DNA from: Phycisphaerae bacterium
Lineage (GTDB): Bacteria; Planctomycetota; Phycisphaerae; UBA1845; UTPLA1
NCBI GenBank assembly: GCA_019636475.1
Contig: JAHBXN010000003.1
Location: forward strand, 434,001-498,000
Direction of reading: 5' to 3'
DNA length: 64,000 bases
Positions within the stretch are counted from its first letter, which is position 1, and every line of letters begins with the position of its first letter. The translations under genes were made by a program, and so were the position numbers. Below, piece by piece: positions 1 through 9,309 of this stretch. The notes beneath the pieces are model-generated. The model was not told where the DNA came from and searched no databases. It worked only from the letters and a program-made list of their open reading frames with translations.

Positions 1-39
1 TGGTTTAGTGTGTCACGGCGACCGACTTGAACACACCAG

Positions 40-71
40 CCCCGGAAACCACGAGTTTCCGGGGTTTTTTT
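40..71 (+). terminator. rho-independent terminator
   Basis: A perfect 9-bp stem (CCCCGGAAA / TTTCCGGGG) with a 7-nt loop is followed by seven T residues. It ends a + strand transcript whose gene lies before the window. It sits directly upstream of the MATE gene, so that gene probably has its own promoter. Confidence 0.9.
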
Positions 72-134
72 GTTTGATAGAAAATGAGAGCCAAGGCGGC
101 CGGTCGCCGCCCACAGCACCAGAGTCATTCCCTA

Positions 135-1643
135 ATGCAAGCTGCATCAACATCCAACGCACCGTTACTCGAGCCGACCCACAGTCGATCCGTGCTGGTC
201 GCCGACATCCGCACGCTGCTGACACTCGCGATGCCGATCATTGGAATCACATTGTCACGCATGCTCATGGGCTTCGCGGACTTCTACCAGGTCTCGTTCC
301 TCGGCACCGAGGCCACTGCCGCCATCAGTCCGGCCACGCTCTTTGTCTTCATGGCTCTGTGCCTCGGCATGGGCGTCGTTACCAGCGTTCAGACCTTTGC
401 CTCTCAAGCGCTGGGTCGAGGTGAACCCCGCGAAGCGAGTGGCTATGCGTGGCAGACGATGTATATCGCCGTGTTCACGATCCCCATCGCATTCGCCATG
501 ACCCTGATTTCCGATGCGGTCTGGGCGGGAATCGACGCGCCAGCGGCGGTCCGCGCCATGGAGGCCGACTATTGCCGCGTCGCATTCTGGTCCGTGCCTT
601 TCGGCGTGGCCTGCGCCGGCCTCGAAGGTTTTTTCAACGGCGTTCAGAAGCCGGGGGTGGCCCTGAAGGCCATCATCGCCGCTCTGATCACGAACGTGGT
701 CGGGAACTACCTGCTCATCTTCGGGAAGTGCGGCTTTCCCGAACTGGGCATTACCGGGGCGGCGATTGCGACCATTTTCGGTTGGGTCGTTCGGCTCGTT
801 GTACTCGGGTGGGTGTTCTTTTCTGCAGAATTCCGGGACCGGTTTGGAACACGAGCGAACCGCGGACTCGACGGAAATCGGCTGTTATCCACGCTGAAAA
901 TAGGCGGACCGACTGCGATTCAGTGGGTTCTGGACGTGGGGGCGTGGTTCCTGTTCCTTGCCGTCATCATGCAGGGCTTTGGCACCGCGACGCTGGCAGC
1001 ATCCAACGTGGGCATCCAGTTCATGCATGTTGCGTTCATGCCGGCCATCGGCGTAGGCGTGGCATTGTGTACACTGGTGGGCCACGCAATCGGTGAAGGC
1101 AAGCCGGACGTCGCGATGCGAAAGACGAAGGCCGCATTGATCGTTACCGGCTCTTACATGGGGTTCATCGGCCTGTTCTTTCTGCTGATTCCCCGATTGC
1201 TGATGTCATTGGTGTCGGACGATCAGGCAGTGATCGACGCGGGGGTCGGGATACTGATCTGGGCCGCGCTGTTCCAGGTCTCCGACGCGTTGTGCATCGT
1301 CTATATCAACGCGCTTCGGGGTGCGGGCGATACGAAATGGCCCGCGGTGGTACTTGTTCTTCTTTGCTGGACCGTATTCATGGGCGGGGGCTACGGCATG
1401 GTCCGATTCGTCCCGCAAATGGGCTTACACGGTCCGTGGATGATCTGTACGCTCTACATTACGATTCTGGGCGTTGTTCTCTGGCGGCGATTTGCTCACG
1501 GAGCGTGGCGGCAGATCAGGCTGTTTGAGGCGAAGCCGGAAGCCTCTGGCGCCGTGGCTGCGTCGATCGAAGGTTCGAATTCCGAGGGAGGACTCGCCGC
1601 GATCGACGATCCCTTCGCGGGGAACATCGGAGTCCATTCGTGA
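135..1643 (+). CDS. MATE family efflux transporter
   Basis: Integral inner-membrane exporter of the MATE family, which extrudes drugs or metabolites using a cation gradient. From the start used here it is 502 residues with about twelve hydrophobic segments in two similar halves: the first half opens with TLAMPIIGITLSRMLMGF and the second begins near ARIGGPTAIQWVL-type sequence (KIGGPTAIQWVLDV). A short hydrophilic tail of about 40 residues follows the last helix. An in-frame ATG at 84 would add 17 basic/Gln-rich residues and lies only 12 nt after the terminator T-run; neither start has a clear SD, so the start is uncertain. Its last codons overlap the acetyltransferase start by 4 nt. The substrate cannot be inferred. 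Confidence 0.9.
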   Translation: MQAASTSNAPLLEPTHSRSVLVADIRTLLTLAMPIIGITLSRMLMGFADFYQVSFLGTEATAAISPATLFVFMALCLGMGVVTSVQTFASQALGRGEPREASGYAWQTMYIAVFTIPIAFAMTLISDAVWAGIDAPAAVRAMEADYCRVAFWSVPFGVACAGLEGFFNGVQKPGVALKAIIAALITNVVGNYLLIFGKCGFPELGITGAAIATIFGWVVRLVVLGWVFFSAEFRDRFGTRANRGLDGNRLLSTLKIGGPTAIQWVLDVGAWFLFLAVIMQGFGTATLAASNVGIQFMHVAFMPAIGVGVALCTLVGHAIGEGKPDVAMRKTKAALIVTGSYMGFIGLFFLLIPRLLMSLVSDDQAVIDAGVGILIWAALFQVSDALCIVYINALRGAGDTKWPAVVLVLLCWTVFMGGGYGMVRFVPQMGLHGPWMICTLYITILGVVLWRRFAHGAWRQIRLFEAKPEASGAVAASIEGSNSEGGLAAIDDPFAGNIGVHS

Positions 1644-2191
1644 ACCGACGACAGGTCATTCAAACGCCCCGGCTGTCACTCGTTTGCGGTGACGTCGAAA
1701 TGGCTCGCGCTGCCGCGGAAGGCGATCACGCCGCATTTGCCCTGGCGCTTGATGCTCATGTTCCGCCGGAGTGGCCGCCGGAGATCATGGCTGATGCTCA
1801 AGCACCGTTGGTCCGTCTGATCGACTCCGGAGGCAGTTCGATGAGCGGGCTGGCGTGGTATCTAGTTCTGCGCGAAAAGAAGTCGTTAATCGGCTTCGTC
1901 GGGTTCAAGGGCCCGCCGCGGGATGGCCGACTGGATATTGGATATGCAATCCTGGACGCGCACCACGGGAAGGGCTATGCAGCCGAAGCAGTTCGAGCCC
2001 TGACGCACTGGGCGTTTCTCGATCGCCGGGTCCAGCGAATCGTGGCGGAGACTCTTCCGCACCTGACGGCGTCGATTCGGGTTATCGAGAAGTGCGGCTA
2101 TTCGCTTGCTGCGGCCTCCACGATCGGACATGACGGCGAAGCATGCGTGGTTCAGTATGAGATGACGAGAGAGCGACTATTTGGAGCGTAG
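1640..2191 (+). CDS. GNAT family N-acetyltransferase (RimJ/RimL-like)
   Basis: Predicted cytoplasmic acetyl-CoA-dependent N-acetyltransferase of 183 residues. The acetyl-CoA binding segment is visible as HHGKGYAAEAVRALTHWAF near residues 112-130, preceded by the strand GRLDIGYAIL. The later T-ASIRVIEKCGY element is typical of RimJ/RimL-like GNATs. The start is GTG, overlapping the MATE stop as GTGA, which implies translational coupling. The substrate could be a protein N-terminus or a small molecule; nothing in the sequence decides this. ileS follows about 54 nt downstream on the same strand. Confidence 0.88.
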   Translation: MNRRQVIQTPRLSLVCGDVEMARAAAEGDHAAFALALDAHVPPEWPPEIMADAQAPLVRLIDSGGSSMSGLAWYLVLREKKSLIGFVGFKGPPRDGRLDIGYAILDAHHGKGYAAEAVRALTHWAFLDRRVQRIVAETLPHLTASIRVIEKCGYSLAAASTIGHDGEACVVQYEMTRERLFGA

Positions 2192-2245
2192 CATATCCAA
2201 CGTCGAATCGTGGTATCTATCACAAGGCGGAATCGAAGACTTCAA

Positions 2246-5200
2246 ATGTTCAAAGAACTCCCCTCCAGCATCGACTTTCCGGCGAATGAGAAGGACATCC
2301 TACGCTTTTGGGATGAGCACAGCATCTATCAGAAATCGCTCGACGCGCGGAAGGGTGGCAAGCCTTTCGTCTTCTTCGAAGGCCCCCCCACCGCCAACGG
2401 CCTGCCCCACCCCGGCCACTGCCTGACGCGGGCGATGAAGGACCTGTTCCCTCGCTACAAGACCATGACGGGGCATTACTGTCTTCGCAAGGGCGGCTGG
2501 GACACGCACGGTCTGCCTGTCGAGGTCGAGGTCTGCAAGGAACTTGGCATTCACAGCAAAGAGGAAATCGAGGCCTACGGGGTCGAGCCCTTTAATCGCA
2601 AGTGTCTTGAAAGCGTGTTTCGCTATACCAGGGAATGGGAAACTCTGACCCGCCGACTCGGCTTCTGGGTCAACCTGGAAGAGGCCTACGTCACCTATCA
2701 TAAGAGCTACGTTGAAAGCGTCTGGTGGAGCCTTAAGCAGCTCTTCGATGCCGGCCTGCTCTATCAGGGGCACAAAATCGTCTGGTGGTGGGCGCAAGGT
2801 GGCACGGCGCTGTCATCGGGCGAGGTCGGCCAGGGCTATCGCGAAGTCGATGATCCAAGCGTCTATGTCCGATTTCCCATCGTCATCGACGAGCATGCGA
2901 GGGCCGTACTTTCCGAATCGTCCTCCGGCCTCGGAGCGGAGAGGCTGAACGCATCGTTTCTGGTCTGGACGACGACGCCCTGGACGCTGCCGTCCAACAG
3001 CTTTGCAGCCGTCCACCGGGATTTTGACTACGCGGTGGTCCACGATGAGGAGACCGGCGAGCGTCTGATCTTCGCCTCGGCCTTGGTGGATCAGATCGCC
3101 AAGAAGGCCAAGAAGAAATGCTGGAAGGTTGAGCGGACCGTCAAGGGATCCGAACTGGTCGGGCTGAGCTATCGCCCGCCGTTCGACTATTACCGCAAAC
3201 GCCCCGCCAGCGACTTGATCCCGGGCGCTGAGGCCGGTGTGCCGCTCGGGGACTATCGTGCGGCCTTGACTGACAGCGCCGTCGGCGACGGTCGGACTCC
3301 GCAGCCGTACGTTCTCTGGCGCGTGGTTCATGCGGATTTCGTCACGCTTGATTCGGGGACCGGTCTTGTTCACGAGGCGCCGGCCTTCGGCGAAGTGGAC
3401 TTCGATCTGCTGCAGCAGGAGCGGAAACGCTTTCGGCAGCCGGACTCCATTCCCCTGCTCTGTGCCGTCGCGCCGAACGGCAAATTCACCGCAGATGCGC
3501 CTGCCTATGAAGGTCGCTGGGTCAAGGACTGCGACAAGGACATCATCCGTGAGTTGAAGGAGAAGAGGGCGTACAGTGCAGCGGTCGACATCGCGACGCT
3601 GCTGCACCAGGAGCAATATCGCCACGACTACCCCTTCTGCTGGCGAGCCGAACAGGACCCGCTCATTCAGTATCCTCGCAAGAGTTGGTTCATTCGCACA
3701 ACGCAGTTCAAAAACGACATGCTTGAGAACAACGAGCACATCAACTGGCTGCCCGACCATATCAAGGGCGGCCGTTTTGGGAAATTCCTCGAAAGCAACG
3801 TCGACTGGTCGCTCTCGCGCGAGCGATACTGGGGGACACCTCTGCCGATCTGGCAGTGCCGCGTCTGTGGCATGATGGAGGCCGTTGAGTCGTACGACGC
3901 GCTAATGTCCAAGCCCGGTGTTGCCGGACAGGAAGTCTGGGAACGCGCGAAGCGGGTTGAACCGACACTCTCCGATCATCTAAAGGTGCATAAGCCTTAC
4001 ATTGACGCGCTGACATACGCGTGCCCGGCTTGCGGCACCCGTGATTCTGACGAGGCGACCGAGCCGGCCCGCATGCACCGCGTGCCGGAAGTGATCGACT
4101 GCTGGTATGACTCGGGCGCGATGCCCTTTGCACAATGGGGATTCCCGCACGCGGCCGGCAGCGTGCAGCGACTCTGCGAGCAATTCCCCGCGGACTTCAT
4201 CTCGGAAGCGCTGGATCAGACGCGGGGATGGTTTTACTCATTGACGGCCATCAGCGTGCTCTTGTTTGGTCAGAATGGAGTCGCCCGCGGCACCCTCGCC
4301 AACATCGATCCGACAGCCGGCGCTGATGCCGTGCCGTATCCTCACCCGTTCCAGAACTGCATCGTCCTCGGCCTGCTGCTGGGCGAAGACGGCCTGAAGA
4401 TGTCGAAGAGCAAGAAGAACTACAAGGAGCCGACCTACATCTTCGATCACGAAGGCGCGGACGCCATGCGTTGGCTTTTCTTTTCAGGCCAGACGCCGTG
4501 GACCAGCATCCGGTTTCAGGAATCCGCTATCGCCGAAGGGCAACGTGAGTTCATCATTCGACTCTACAACTGCTACAGTTTCCTCGTGATTTACGCGAAC
4601 ATCGACAAGTGGACGCCGGCGGACCGACGCGCCGACGATGGCGCGGCCACGCTTAACCCGCTGGATCGCTGGATCCGCAGCGAACTCGCCAGTACGGCCA
4701 TTCGCGTCTATGACTGCATGGAATCCTACGACAACTTCAATGCGGCCCGCACACTCAGCGCATTCGTCGATGCGCTGTCGAACTGGTACGTCCGACGCAG
4801 TCGTGATCGATTCTGGAAAAGCGAAATGGATTCGGACAAGCGTGCTGCATATGAGACGCTGCACCACTGCCTGGTTTCGACGGCCAAGCTCATCGCCCCG
4901 TTCACACCATTCATCGCCGAGTCCATGTACCAGAACCTTGTGCGATCCCACGATCAGGCGGCGCCGATCAGCGTGCACCTGTGCGACTATCCGGTCACGG
5001 CAGATACGAGGGAGTCCGTCGAGAAGGTGGTTGATGTCCGCCTGAACGAGGAGATCGAATGGGTCCGACAGCTAGTGTCGTGCGGCCGCGCGGCACGCTC
5101 CGCGGCGAAGCTGCGTGTGCGTCAACCGCTCGGATCGATCGAATTGTTTCACCGCCAGGCCGAGGTGATCAGGCGTTATGAGGAGATCATCCGCGACGAG

Positions 5201-5788
5201 CTGAACGTGAAGCGTATCGAATTTGTCACGCATGCCGAGATCGACAAGTGCGTTCACTACGAGGTCAAGCCGAATTTTCAGATCATCGGACCCAAGCATG
5301 GACCGCTCGCGCCGAAGATCAAGGCCGCATTGGCAAAGCACCCGACGCCCTATGAGATCGTCCGGCAGATTGAAGCGGAAGGTTCATACCATATGAACAT
5401 CGACGGGCAGGATGTTGAACTGACGCCGGATGTTCTGTTCATCGAACTCCACGCACGGGACGGCTATGCAGCGGAGCGCATTCCCGGATGCGGCATCATC
5501 GTTCTCGACACGCATATCACGACAGAGCTGCGCGACGAGGGTTACGTCCGAGATCTGGTCAACCAGATTCAGCAGGCCCGCAAGGGCCTTGATCTGCGCT
5601 ATGAGCAGCGGATCCAACTGGCCATCGTCGGCGACGGGGAAGTCAGCCGCATCGTTCATGCGCACGCGGCGTATATCACCGCCGAGACGCTTGCGGACTC
5701 GATTGTGGATCAACGTCTTACAGGTGTCGAACCCGTGACAGTTGACCTCGACGGCCGCACTGCCGAGATTTACGTGAAGCCAGTTTAA
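2246..5788 (+). CDS. ileS: isoleucyl-tRNA synthetase
   Basis: Class I aminoacyl-tRNA synthetase charging tRNA-Ile. From this ATG it is 1180 residues, longer than the roughly 940-residue E. coli type and in the size range of the eukaryote-like/type 2 enzymes. The HIGH-equivalent is PHPGH at residues 54-58 after the FFEGPPTANGLP strand, and KMSKS is intact near residues 718-722. Between them lie the CP1 editing insertion (WTTTPWTLPSN, about residues 235-245; GTGLVHEAPAFGE about 371-383) and zinc-type Cys pairs (CRVCG, CPACG). The C-terminus has the anticodon-binding domain and an extra C-terminal extension. An upstream in-frame GTG at 2210 would add 12 residues, but the ATG fits the usual N-terminus. 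Confidence 0.97.
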   Translation: MFKELPSSIDFPANEKDILRFWDEHSIYQKSLDARKGGKPFVFFEGPPTANGLPHPGHCLTRAMKDLFPRYKTMTGHYCLRKGGWDTHGLPVEVEVCKELGIHSKEEIEAYGVEPFNRKCLESVFRYTREWETLTRRLGFWVNLEEAYVTYHKSYVESVWWSLKQLFDAGLLYQGHKIVWWWAQGGTALSSGEVGQGYREVDDPSVYVRFPIVIDEHARAVLSESSSGLGAERLNASFLVWTTTPWTLPSNSFAAVHRDFDYAVVHDEETGERLIFASALVDQIAKKAKKKCWKVERTVKGSELVGLSYRPPFDYYRKRPASDLIPGAEAGVPLGDYRAALTDSAVGDGRTPQPYVLWRVVHADFVTLDSGTGLVHEAPAFGEVDFDLLQQERKRFRQPDSIPLLCAVAPNGKFTADAPAYEGRWVKDCDKDIIRELKEKRAYSAAVDIATLLHQEQYRHDYPFCWRAEQDPLIQYPRKSWFIRTTQFKNDMLENNEHINWLPDHIKGGRFGKFLESNVDWSLSRERYWGTPLPIWQCRVCGMMEAVESYDALMSKPGVAGQEVWERAKRVEPTLSDHLKVHKPYIDALTYACPACGTRDSDEATEPARMHRVPEVIDCWYDSGAMPFAQWGFPHAAGSVQRLCEQFPADFISEALDQTRGWFYSLTAISVLLFGQNGVARGTLANIDPTAGADAVPYPHPFQNCIVLGLLLGEDGLKMSKSKKNYKEPTYIFDHEGADAMRWLFFSGQTPWTSIRFQESAIAEGQREFIIRLYNCYSFLVIYANIDKWTPADRRADDGAATLNPLDRWIRSELASTAIRVYDCMESYDNFNAARTLSAFVDALSNWYVRRSRDRFWKSEMDSDKRAAYETLHHCLVSTAKLIAPFTPFIAESMYQNLVRSHDQAAPISVHLCDYPVTADTRESVEKVVDVRLNEEIEWVRQLVSCGRAARSAAKLRVRQPLGSIELFHRQAEVIRRYEEIIRDELNVKRIEFVTHAEIDKCVHYEVKPNFQIIGPKHGPLAPKIKAALAKHPTPYEIVRQIEAEGSYHMNIDGQDVELTPDVLFIELHARDGYAAERIPGCGIIVLDTHITTELRDEGYVRDLVNQIQQARKGLDLRYEQRIQLAIVGDGEVSRIVHAHAAYITAETLADSIVDQRLTGVEPVTVDLDGRTAEIYVKPV

Positions 5789-5918
5789 GTGTTGAACCAC
5801 AGCGGGAGGCCTGTGCGTCGTCGGTGGCAACTTGGTCCATTCACAAGTTGCATCGTCGACGCCAGATTCCTGATGAGGATGATCCTAAGTAGACCTTCAA
5901 CCCCCACGAGAGCGCGGA

Positions 5919-6740
5919 ATGCCCAAATCGAAAAAAACCCCCAGACCACAGTACACTGCTCGAACGGCTGATAAGCAGATACTCTACCAAAATTCAGTGC
6001 AATCGCCCGAGGCAGAGGTTTCGTTTTGTAGGCGCGTTTACAAGAAACGATACGGCGTGGAACCAACGCATTTCCGGGAAGACTTCTGCGGAACCTTTCT
6101 GATCAGTTGTGACTGGGTCAAGCGTGGATCGGGCAACCACGCATGGGGCATCGATCTGTGCAGCGACACGATCGACTGGGGTCGCAGGAACAATCTGGTC
6201 AGGCTGAAACCCGGACAGCGGGAGCGCGTCCATCTGCTCAACCGGAATGTGCTGGATGTGGTCGATCCGAAGATGCATGTCATCGGCGCGTTCAATTTCA
6301 GCTACTTCATCTTCAAAAAGCGCGACGAACTCGTTTCCTATTTCTCAAGAGTTCGAAAGTCGCTCCACAGAAACGGGCTGTTTGTCACTGATGCTTATGG
6401 CGGTTTCGACGCACAGAAGCCGATGCAGGAAAGGCGAAAGTGCGGCGGCTTCACCTATGTATGGGATCAGGCACTCTATGATCCGATTACCGATGATACG
6501 CTGTGCCATATTCATTTCGAATTTCCCGACGGCACGAAGTTGCGCAAGGCATTTACCTACGATTGGCGATTGTGGACGCTCGGCGGAATACGTGATGCCA
6601 TGCTCAGCGCGGGTTTTCGTGAGACTGAAGTCTACTGGGAAGGTACATTGGAGAACGGAGAAGGGGACGGAGTTTTCCGCAAGACGATTAAGACTCAGAA
6701 CTGCGCGGCATGGACGGCCTATGTGCTCGGTTATCCGTGA
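5919..6740 (+). CDS. class I SAM-dependent methyltransferase
   Basis: A 273-residue predicted cytoplasmic methyltransferase. A Rossmann-type SAM pocket is suggested by FREDFCGTFLISCDW (about residues 48-62), followed by the acidic strand AWGIDLCSDTIDWG (about 74-87) and the later strand VIGAFNFSYFIFKKR. The motif I glycine run is reduced to CGT. The middle holds aromatic and charged segments (GGFTYVWDQALYDP) probably forming the substrate side. It stands alone with about 115-130 nt gaps on both sides. The substrate is unknown; the family includes small-molecule and protein methyltransferases. Confidence 0.75.
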   Translation: MPKSKKTPRPQYTARTADKQILYQNSVQSPEAEVSFCRRVYKKRYGVEPTHFREDFCGTFLISCDWVKRGSGNHAWGIDLCSDTIDWGRRNNLVRLKPGQRERVHLLNRNVLDVVDPKMHVIGAFNFSYFIFKKRDELVSYFSRVRKSLHRNGLFVTDAYGGFDAQKPMQERRKCGGFTYVWDQALYDPITDDTLCHIHFEFPDGTKLRKAFTYDWRLWTLGGIRDAMLSAGFRETEVYWEGTLENGEGDGVFRKTIKTQNCAAWTAYVLGYP

Positions 6741-6856
6741 AGATGCGTTCGACATGATGACTCAGGGCGCCGACGATAGCCCGCGATGTATCATCGGCGC
6801 GTGAGCGGGAATGCGATCGTGTTGCACACGCTGCAATCGCCACCCATAATGATTTC

Positions 6857-7747
6857 ATGGGTGACGCAGACGTGAAATTCGCCGAGGGCGCGGCACAAGC
6901 GTCCAAGCCAACAAGGCGCCAGCGCGTGATCAAGTTCGCAAAACGACTCGCGGTTCTTTATTTATGCTGGTGCCTTCTGCTCATCGTGGGTCAGCGATGG
7001 CTGGTTTTCCCGGATTTCGCATCGCCTGAGCCGAGCGTCGAAGAGAAGTATGACAACTCCACGGTGGTGCTCAATCGCGACCTTGGCGACGGCGATCAGG
7101 TCGTAGCCTGGTTTGTTCCATGCCCTGCCGCGAGAAAAGGAATCGCCTCGCCACTCGTGGTTTATTTTCATGGCAACGCTGAAATCATTGATAGCCAAAG
7201 ATTTGCGATCGAGCTTTACCGAGCGATAGGATGCTCCGTCCTGCTGCCGGAGTATCGCGGCTACGGACGGTCGGCCGGTCAGCCCAGCGAGGCGGCCATC
7301 GTCGACGATGCAGTCTTTTTCGTGAATGAGGCACTCAAGCGTCCGGAAGTTGATCCGAAGCGGGTTGTTTATCACGGACGTTCGCTGGGAGGCGGTGTCG
7401 CGGTTCAGACTGCCGCTCGCTTAAAGCCTCGTGCGTTGATCCTCGGCTCGACGTTTACCAGCCTTCGTCCATTCGCAAGACGCTATCTGGCACCGGCTTT
7501 TCTTTTGCGCAGTCCTTTTGACACTGACCAAGTACTTCCCATGTTTGATATTCCAATTCTGATTCATCACGGCACACGGGATAATATTGTTCCGGTCTGG
7601 CACGGCCGAGAGCTTCAGAGGATTGGCAGAGACGTCACGTACATCGAGTACGACTGCATGCACAACGATTTCCCGGGCGACGCGAACCTGGACCGCTACC
7701 CTCGCGAGATTGAGAAATTTCTCCAAAAGAACGGCATTATCCCATGA
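6857..7747 (+). CDS. membrane-anchored alpha/beta hydrolase (BEM46/ABHD-like)
   Basis: A serine hydrolase of 296 residues with an N-terminal cytoplasmic stretch and one transmembrane segment at about residues 33-46 (VLYLCWCLLLIVGQ). The fold motifs are VVYFHGNAE (oxyanion strand), EYRGYGRSAG and the nucleophile elbow HGRSLGGG. The probable triad is Ser176, Asp242 in HGTRDNIVP and His269 in CMHNDFPG. The family includes esterases and acyl hydrolases acting at membranes; the substrate is unknown. The stop overlaps the purN start as ATGA. A paralogue lies on the opposite strand just beyond purN. Confidence 0.88.
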   Translation: MGDADVKFAEGAAQASKPTRRQRVIKFAKRLAVLYLCWCLLLIVGQRWLVFPDFASPEPSVEEKYDNSTVVLNRDLGDGDQVVAWFVPCPAARKGIASPLVVYFHGNAEIIDSQRFAIELYRAIGCSVLLPEYRGYGRSAGQPSEAAIVDDAVFFVNEALKRPEVDPKRVVYHGRSLGGGVAVQTAARLKPRALILGSTFTSLRPFARRYLAPAFLLRSPFDTDQVLPMFDIPILIHHGTRDNIVPVWHGRELQRIGRDVTYIEYDCMHNDFPGDANLDRYPREIEKFLQKNGIIP

Positions 7748-8397
7748 GCCGTCGTCAGCGAAGAAACGATTTGCGGCGCGGTCCCTTTCGGATCGCCGTG
7801 TTGATTTCCGGCAGCGGCACGGGCCTGCAGAACCTGATTGATCGTATCCGCGACGGAAGGCTTGCCGGCGTTGAAATACCGGTTGTGGTTTCATCGCGCT
7901 CAGATGTCGAAGGCGTGGCCCGCGCGGAGACGGCGGACCTGCCGGTCGATGTCATTCGGGTGAAGGACCACCCAGATATTGCCACGTTTTCCAATCATCT
8001 GACCTTGACGTTGGACGTGTATGACGTCGATCTGGTTGTGCAGGCCGGCTGGTTGTGCTATTGGATGGTGCCGGGGCGCTGGCTGGGGAAGGTAATCAAT
8101 ATTCATCCGTCCCTGCTGCCAAAATTTGGCGGCAAAGGATTTTATGGCCGGGCGGTTCATGAAGCGGTCCTGTCCGCCCACGAATCCGAATCCGGCTGCA
8201 CGGTCCATTGGGTGAACAATGAATATGACGCCGGCGAAATCATCGCCCAGACGCGTTGCGCCGTCTCGCCCGACGATACGCCGGAAACGCTCGCTTCAAG
8301 GGTGTGTAAACTGGAGCATGAACTTCTGCCGCGAGTGATCGCTGACATCCGGGACGGAAAGGTGCCGCGTCCGCGTCAGCGCCGCGACCCGACCTAG
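7744..8397 (+). CDS. purN: phosphoribosylglycinamide formyltransferase
   Basis: GAR transformylase of de novo purine synthesis, transferring a formyl group from 10-formyl-tetrahydrofolate to GAR. The 217-residue protein begins with a basic leader and then the Rossmann motif RIAVLISGSGTGLQNLI. The catalytic trio is in place: Asn119 and His121 in NIHPSLLPKF and Asp162 in YDAGEIIAQ. The ESGCTVHWV segment, which packs the active site, is also present. The start overlaps the preceding hydrolase by 4 nt (ATGA). No other purine genes are adjacent. Confidence 0.96.
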   Translation: MSRRQRRNDLRRGPFRIAVLISGSGTGLQNLIDRIRDGRLAGVEIPVVVSSRSDVEGVARAETADLPVDVIRVKDHPDIATFSNHLTLTLDVYDVDLVVQAGWLCYWMVPGRWLGKVINIHPSLLPKFGGKGFYGRAVHEAVLSAHESESGCTVHWVNNEYDAGEIIAQTRCAVSPDDTPETLASRVCKLEHELLPRVIADIRDGKVPRPRQRRDPT

Positions 8398-8408
8398 CGG
8401 CTTCGGAC

Positions 8409-9296
8409 CTAATCACCGGCCAAAGCCTCTTCAAAGAAACGCAGGACTCGACCGCGCGCCTCCTCGAAGCGGTCCAGCCACACCTGGTAGTGGTCCATGC
8501 CTTCGGCGATCCACAATTGCTTCGGCTCGGCGGCCGCCTCGAACAGCTCCCGCGCCATGCGCGCCGGTACGACGCGGTCCGCCGCCCCATGCATGATGAA
8601 GATCGGCGTCGGTGCAATGGCGGCGACATCATCGAGCGGATCGTGCTCGCCGCTGAGCACCAGTGGATACCACCAGCCGACAACCAGCGTCAGCGGGTGG
8701 GCCAGTACGTGATGCCTGGCGATATCTCGATAGCGCGTGAATGCACCGTCCACAACAAGTCCGCGTACGCGGCCCGGGTGACGAGCCGCGGTCACGATGG
8801 CCACGGCGCCACCGAGCGACTGACCCATCAGAAAAAGTCGTTCCGAATTCACTTCCGGGCGAGAAACCGCATAATCGATCGCCGCCTCGGCATCAAACAC
8901 GGTCCCATTCCGCGTGACGGTACCGCTGCTTCGGCCATAGCCGCGATAGTCAAATACGAGCAGATGATATCCGGCGTCGGGCAGCCATCGCATGAATTCG
9001 AAATGACCGGTGATGTTGGCGGCGTTTCCGTGAAGATGCACGACGGTGCCTCGCGCGGGGCCACCACGAGCGGGTAGAAACCATCCGTGGAGCCGAACGC
9101 CGTCCGCCGCATCGAAGAAGACATCTTCGTATGCAAGATCGTGATCGGCCGGTGTGCCGCGAATTCTGGCATCGGGATAATAAAAGAGACGGTCACAGCC
9201 CCACATGGCGGTAATTCCCATCGCAAATAAAAGAAAACAGCCCGACGCATGAATGCATCGGGCTGTGATCGATGTACGAAGGTGCTGCCGCAACAT
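8409..9296 (-). CDS. alpha/beta hydrolase, probably exported or lipid-anchored
   Basis: Serine hydrolase of 295 residues from the start used. It resembles the one before purN: VVHLHGNAANITGH, DYRGYGRSSG and the elbow MGQSLGGA. The probable triad is Ser160, Asp240 (HGAADRVVP) and His269 (GMDHYQVW). The first 34 residues form a basic n-region, a hydrophobic stretch and a Cys (AMWGC), like a non-canonical lipoprotein signal. An open frame continues upstream into rpsI; the ATG at 9296 is the first after the rpsI stop. An alternative ATG at 9221 lies just after the T-run of the rpsI terminator. Neither has a good SD. With the upstream start, the terminator hairpin falls inside the signal-peptide codons. 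Confidence 0.85.
   Translation of the reverse strand: MLRQHLRTSITARCIHASGCFLLFAMGITAMWGCDRLFYYPDARIRGTPADHDLAYEDVFFDAADGVRLHGWFLPARGGPARGTVVHLHGNAANITGHFEFMRWLPDAGYHLLVFDYRGYGRSSGTVTRNGTVFDAEAAIDYAVSRPEVNSERLFLMGQSLGGAVAIVTAARHPGRVRGLVVDGAFTRYRDIARHHVLAHPLTLVVGWWYPLVLSGEHDPLDDVAAIAPTPIFIMHGAADRVVPARMARELFEAAAEPKQLWIAEGMDHYQVWLDRFEEARGRVLRFFEEALAGD
9226..9265 (-). terminator. rho-independent terminator of rplM-rpsI
   Basis: Read on the - strand, an 8-bp stem (CAGCCCGA / TCGGGCTG) with an inner 4-bp GCAT/ATGC stem is followed by TTTTCTTTTATT. It starts 45 nt after the rpsI stop. It lies within the 5' end of the open frame of the next hydrolase gene. Confidence 0.8.
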
Positions 9297-9309
9297 ACAC
9301 TGCAGACAA

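Noticed and set aside
2813-3760. 315-codon open frame on the - strand inside ileS
   Set aside because: It is antisense to a highly conserved enzyme and has no recognisable domain; high G+C favours such frames.
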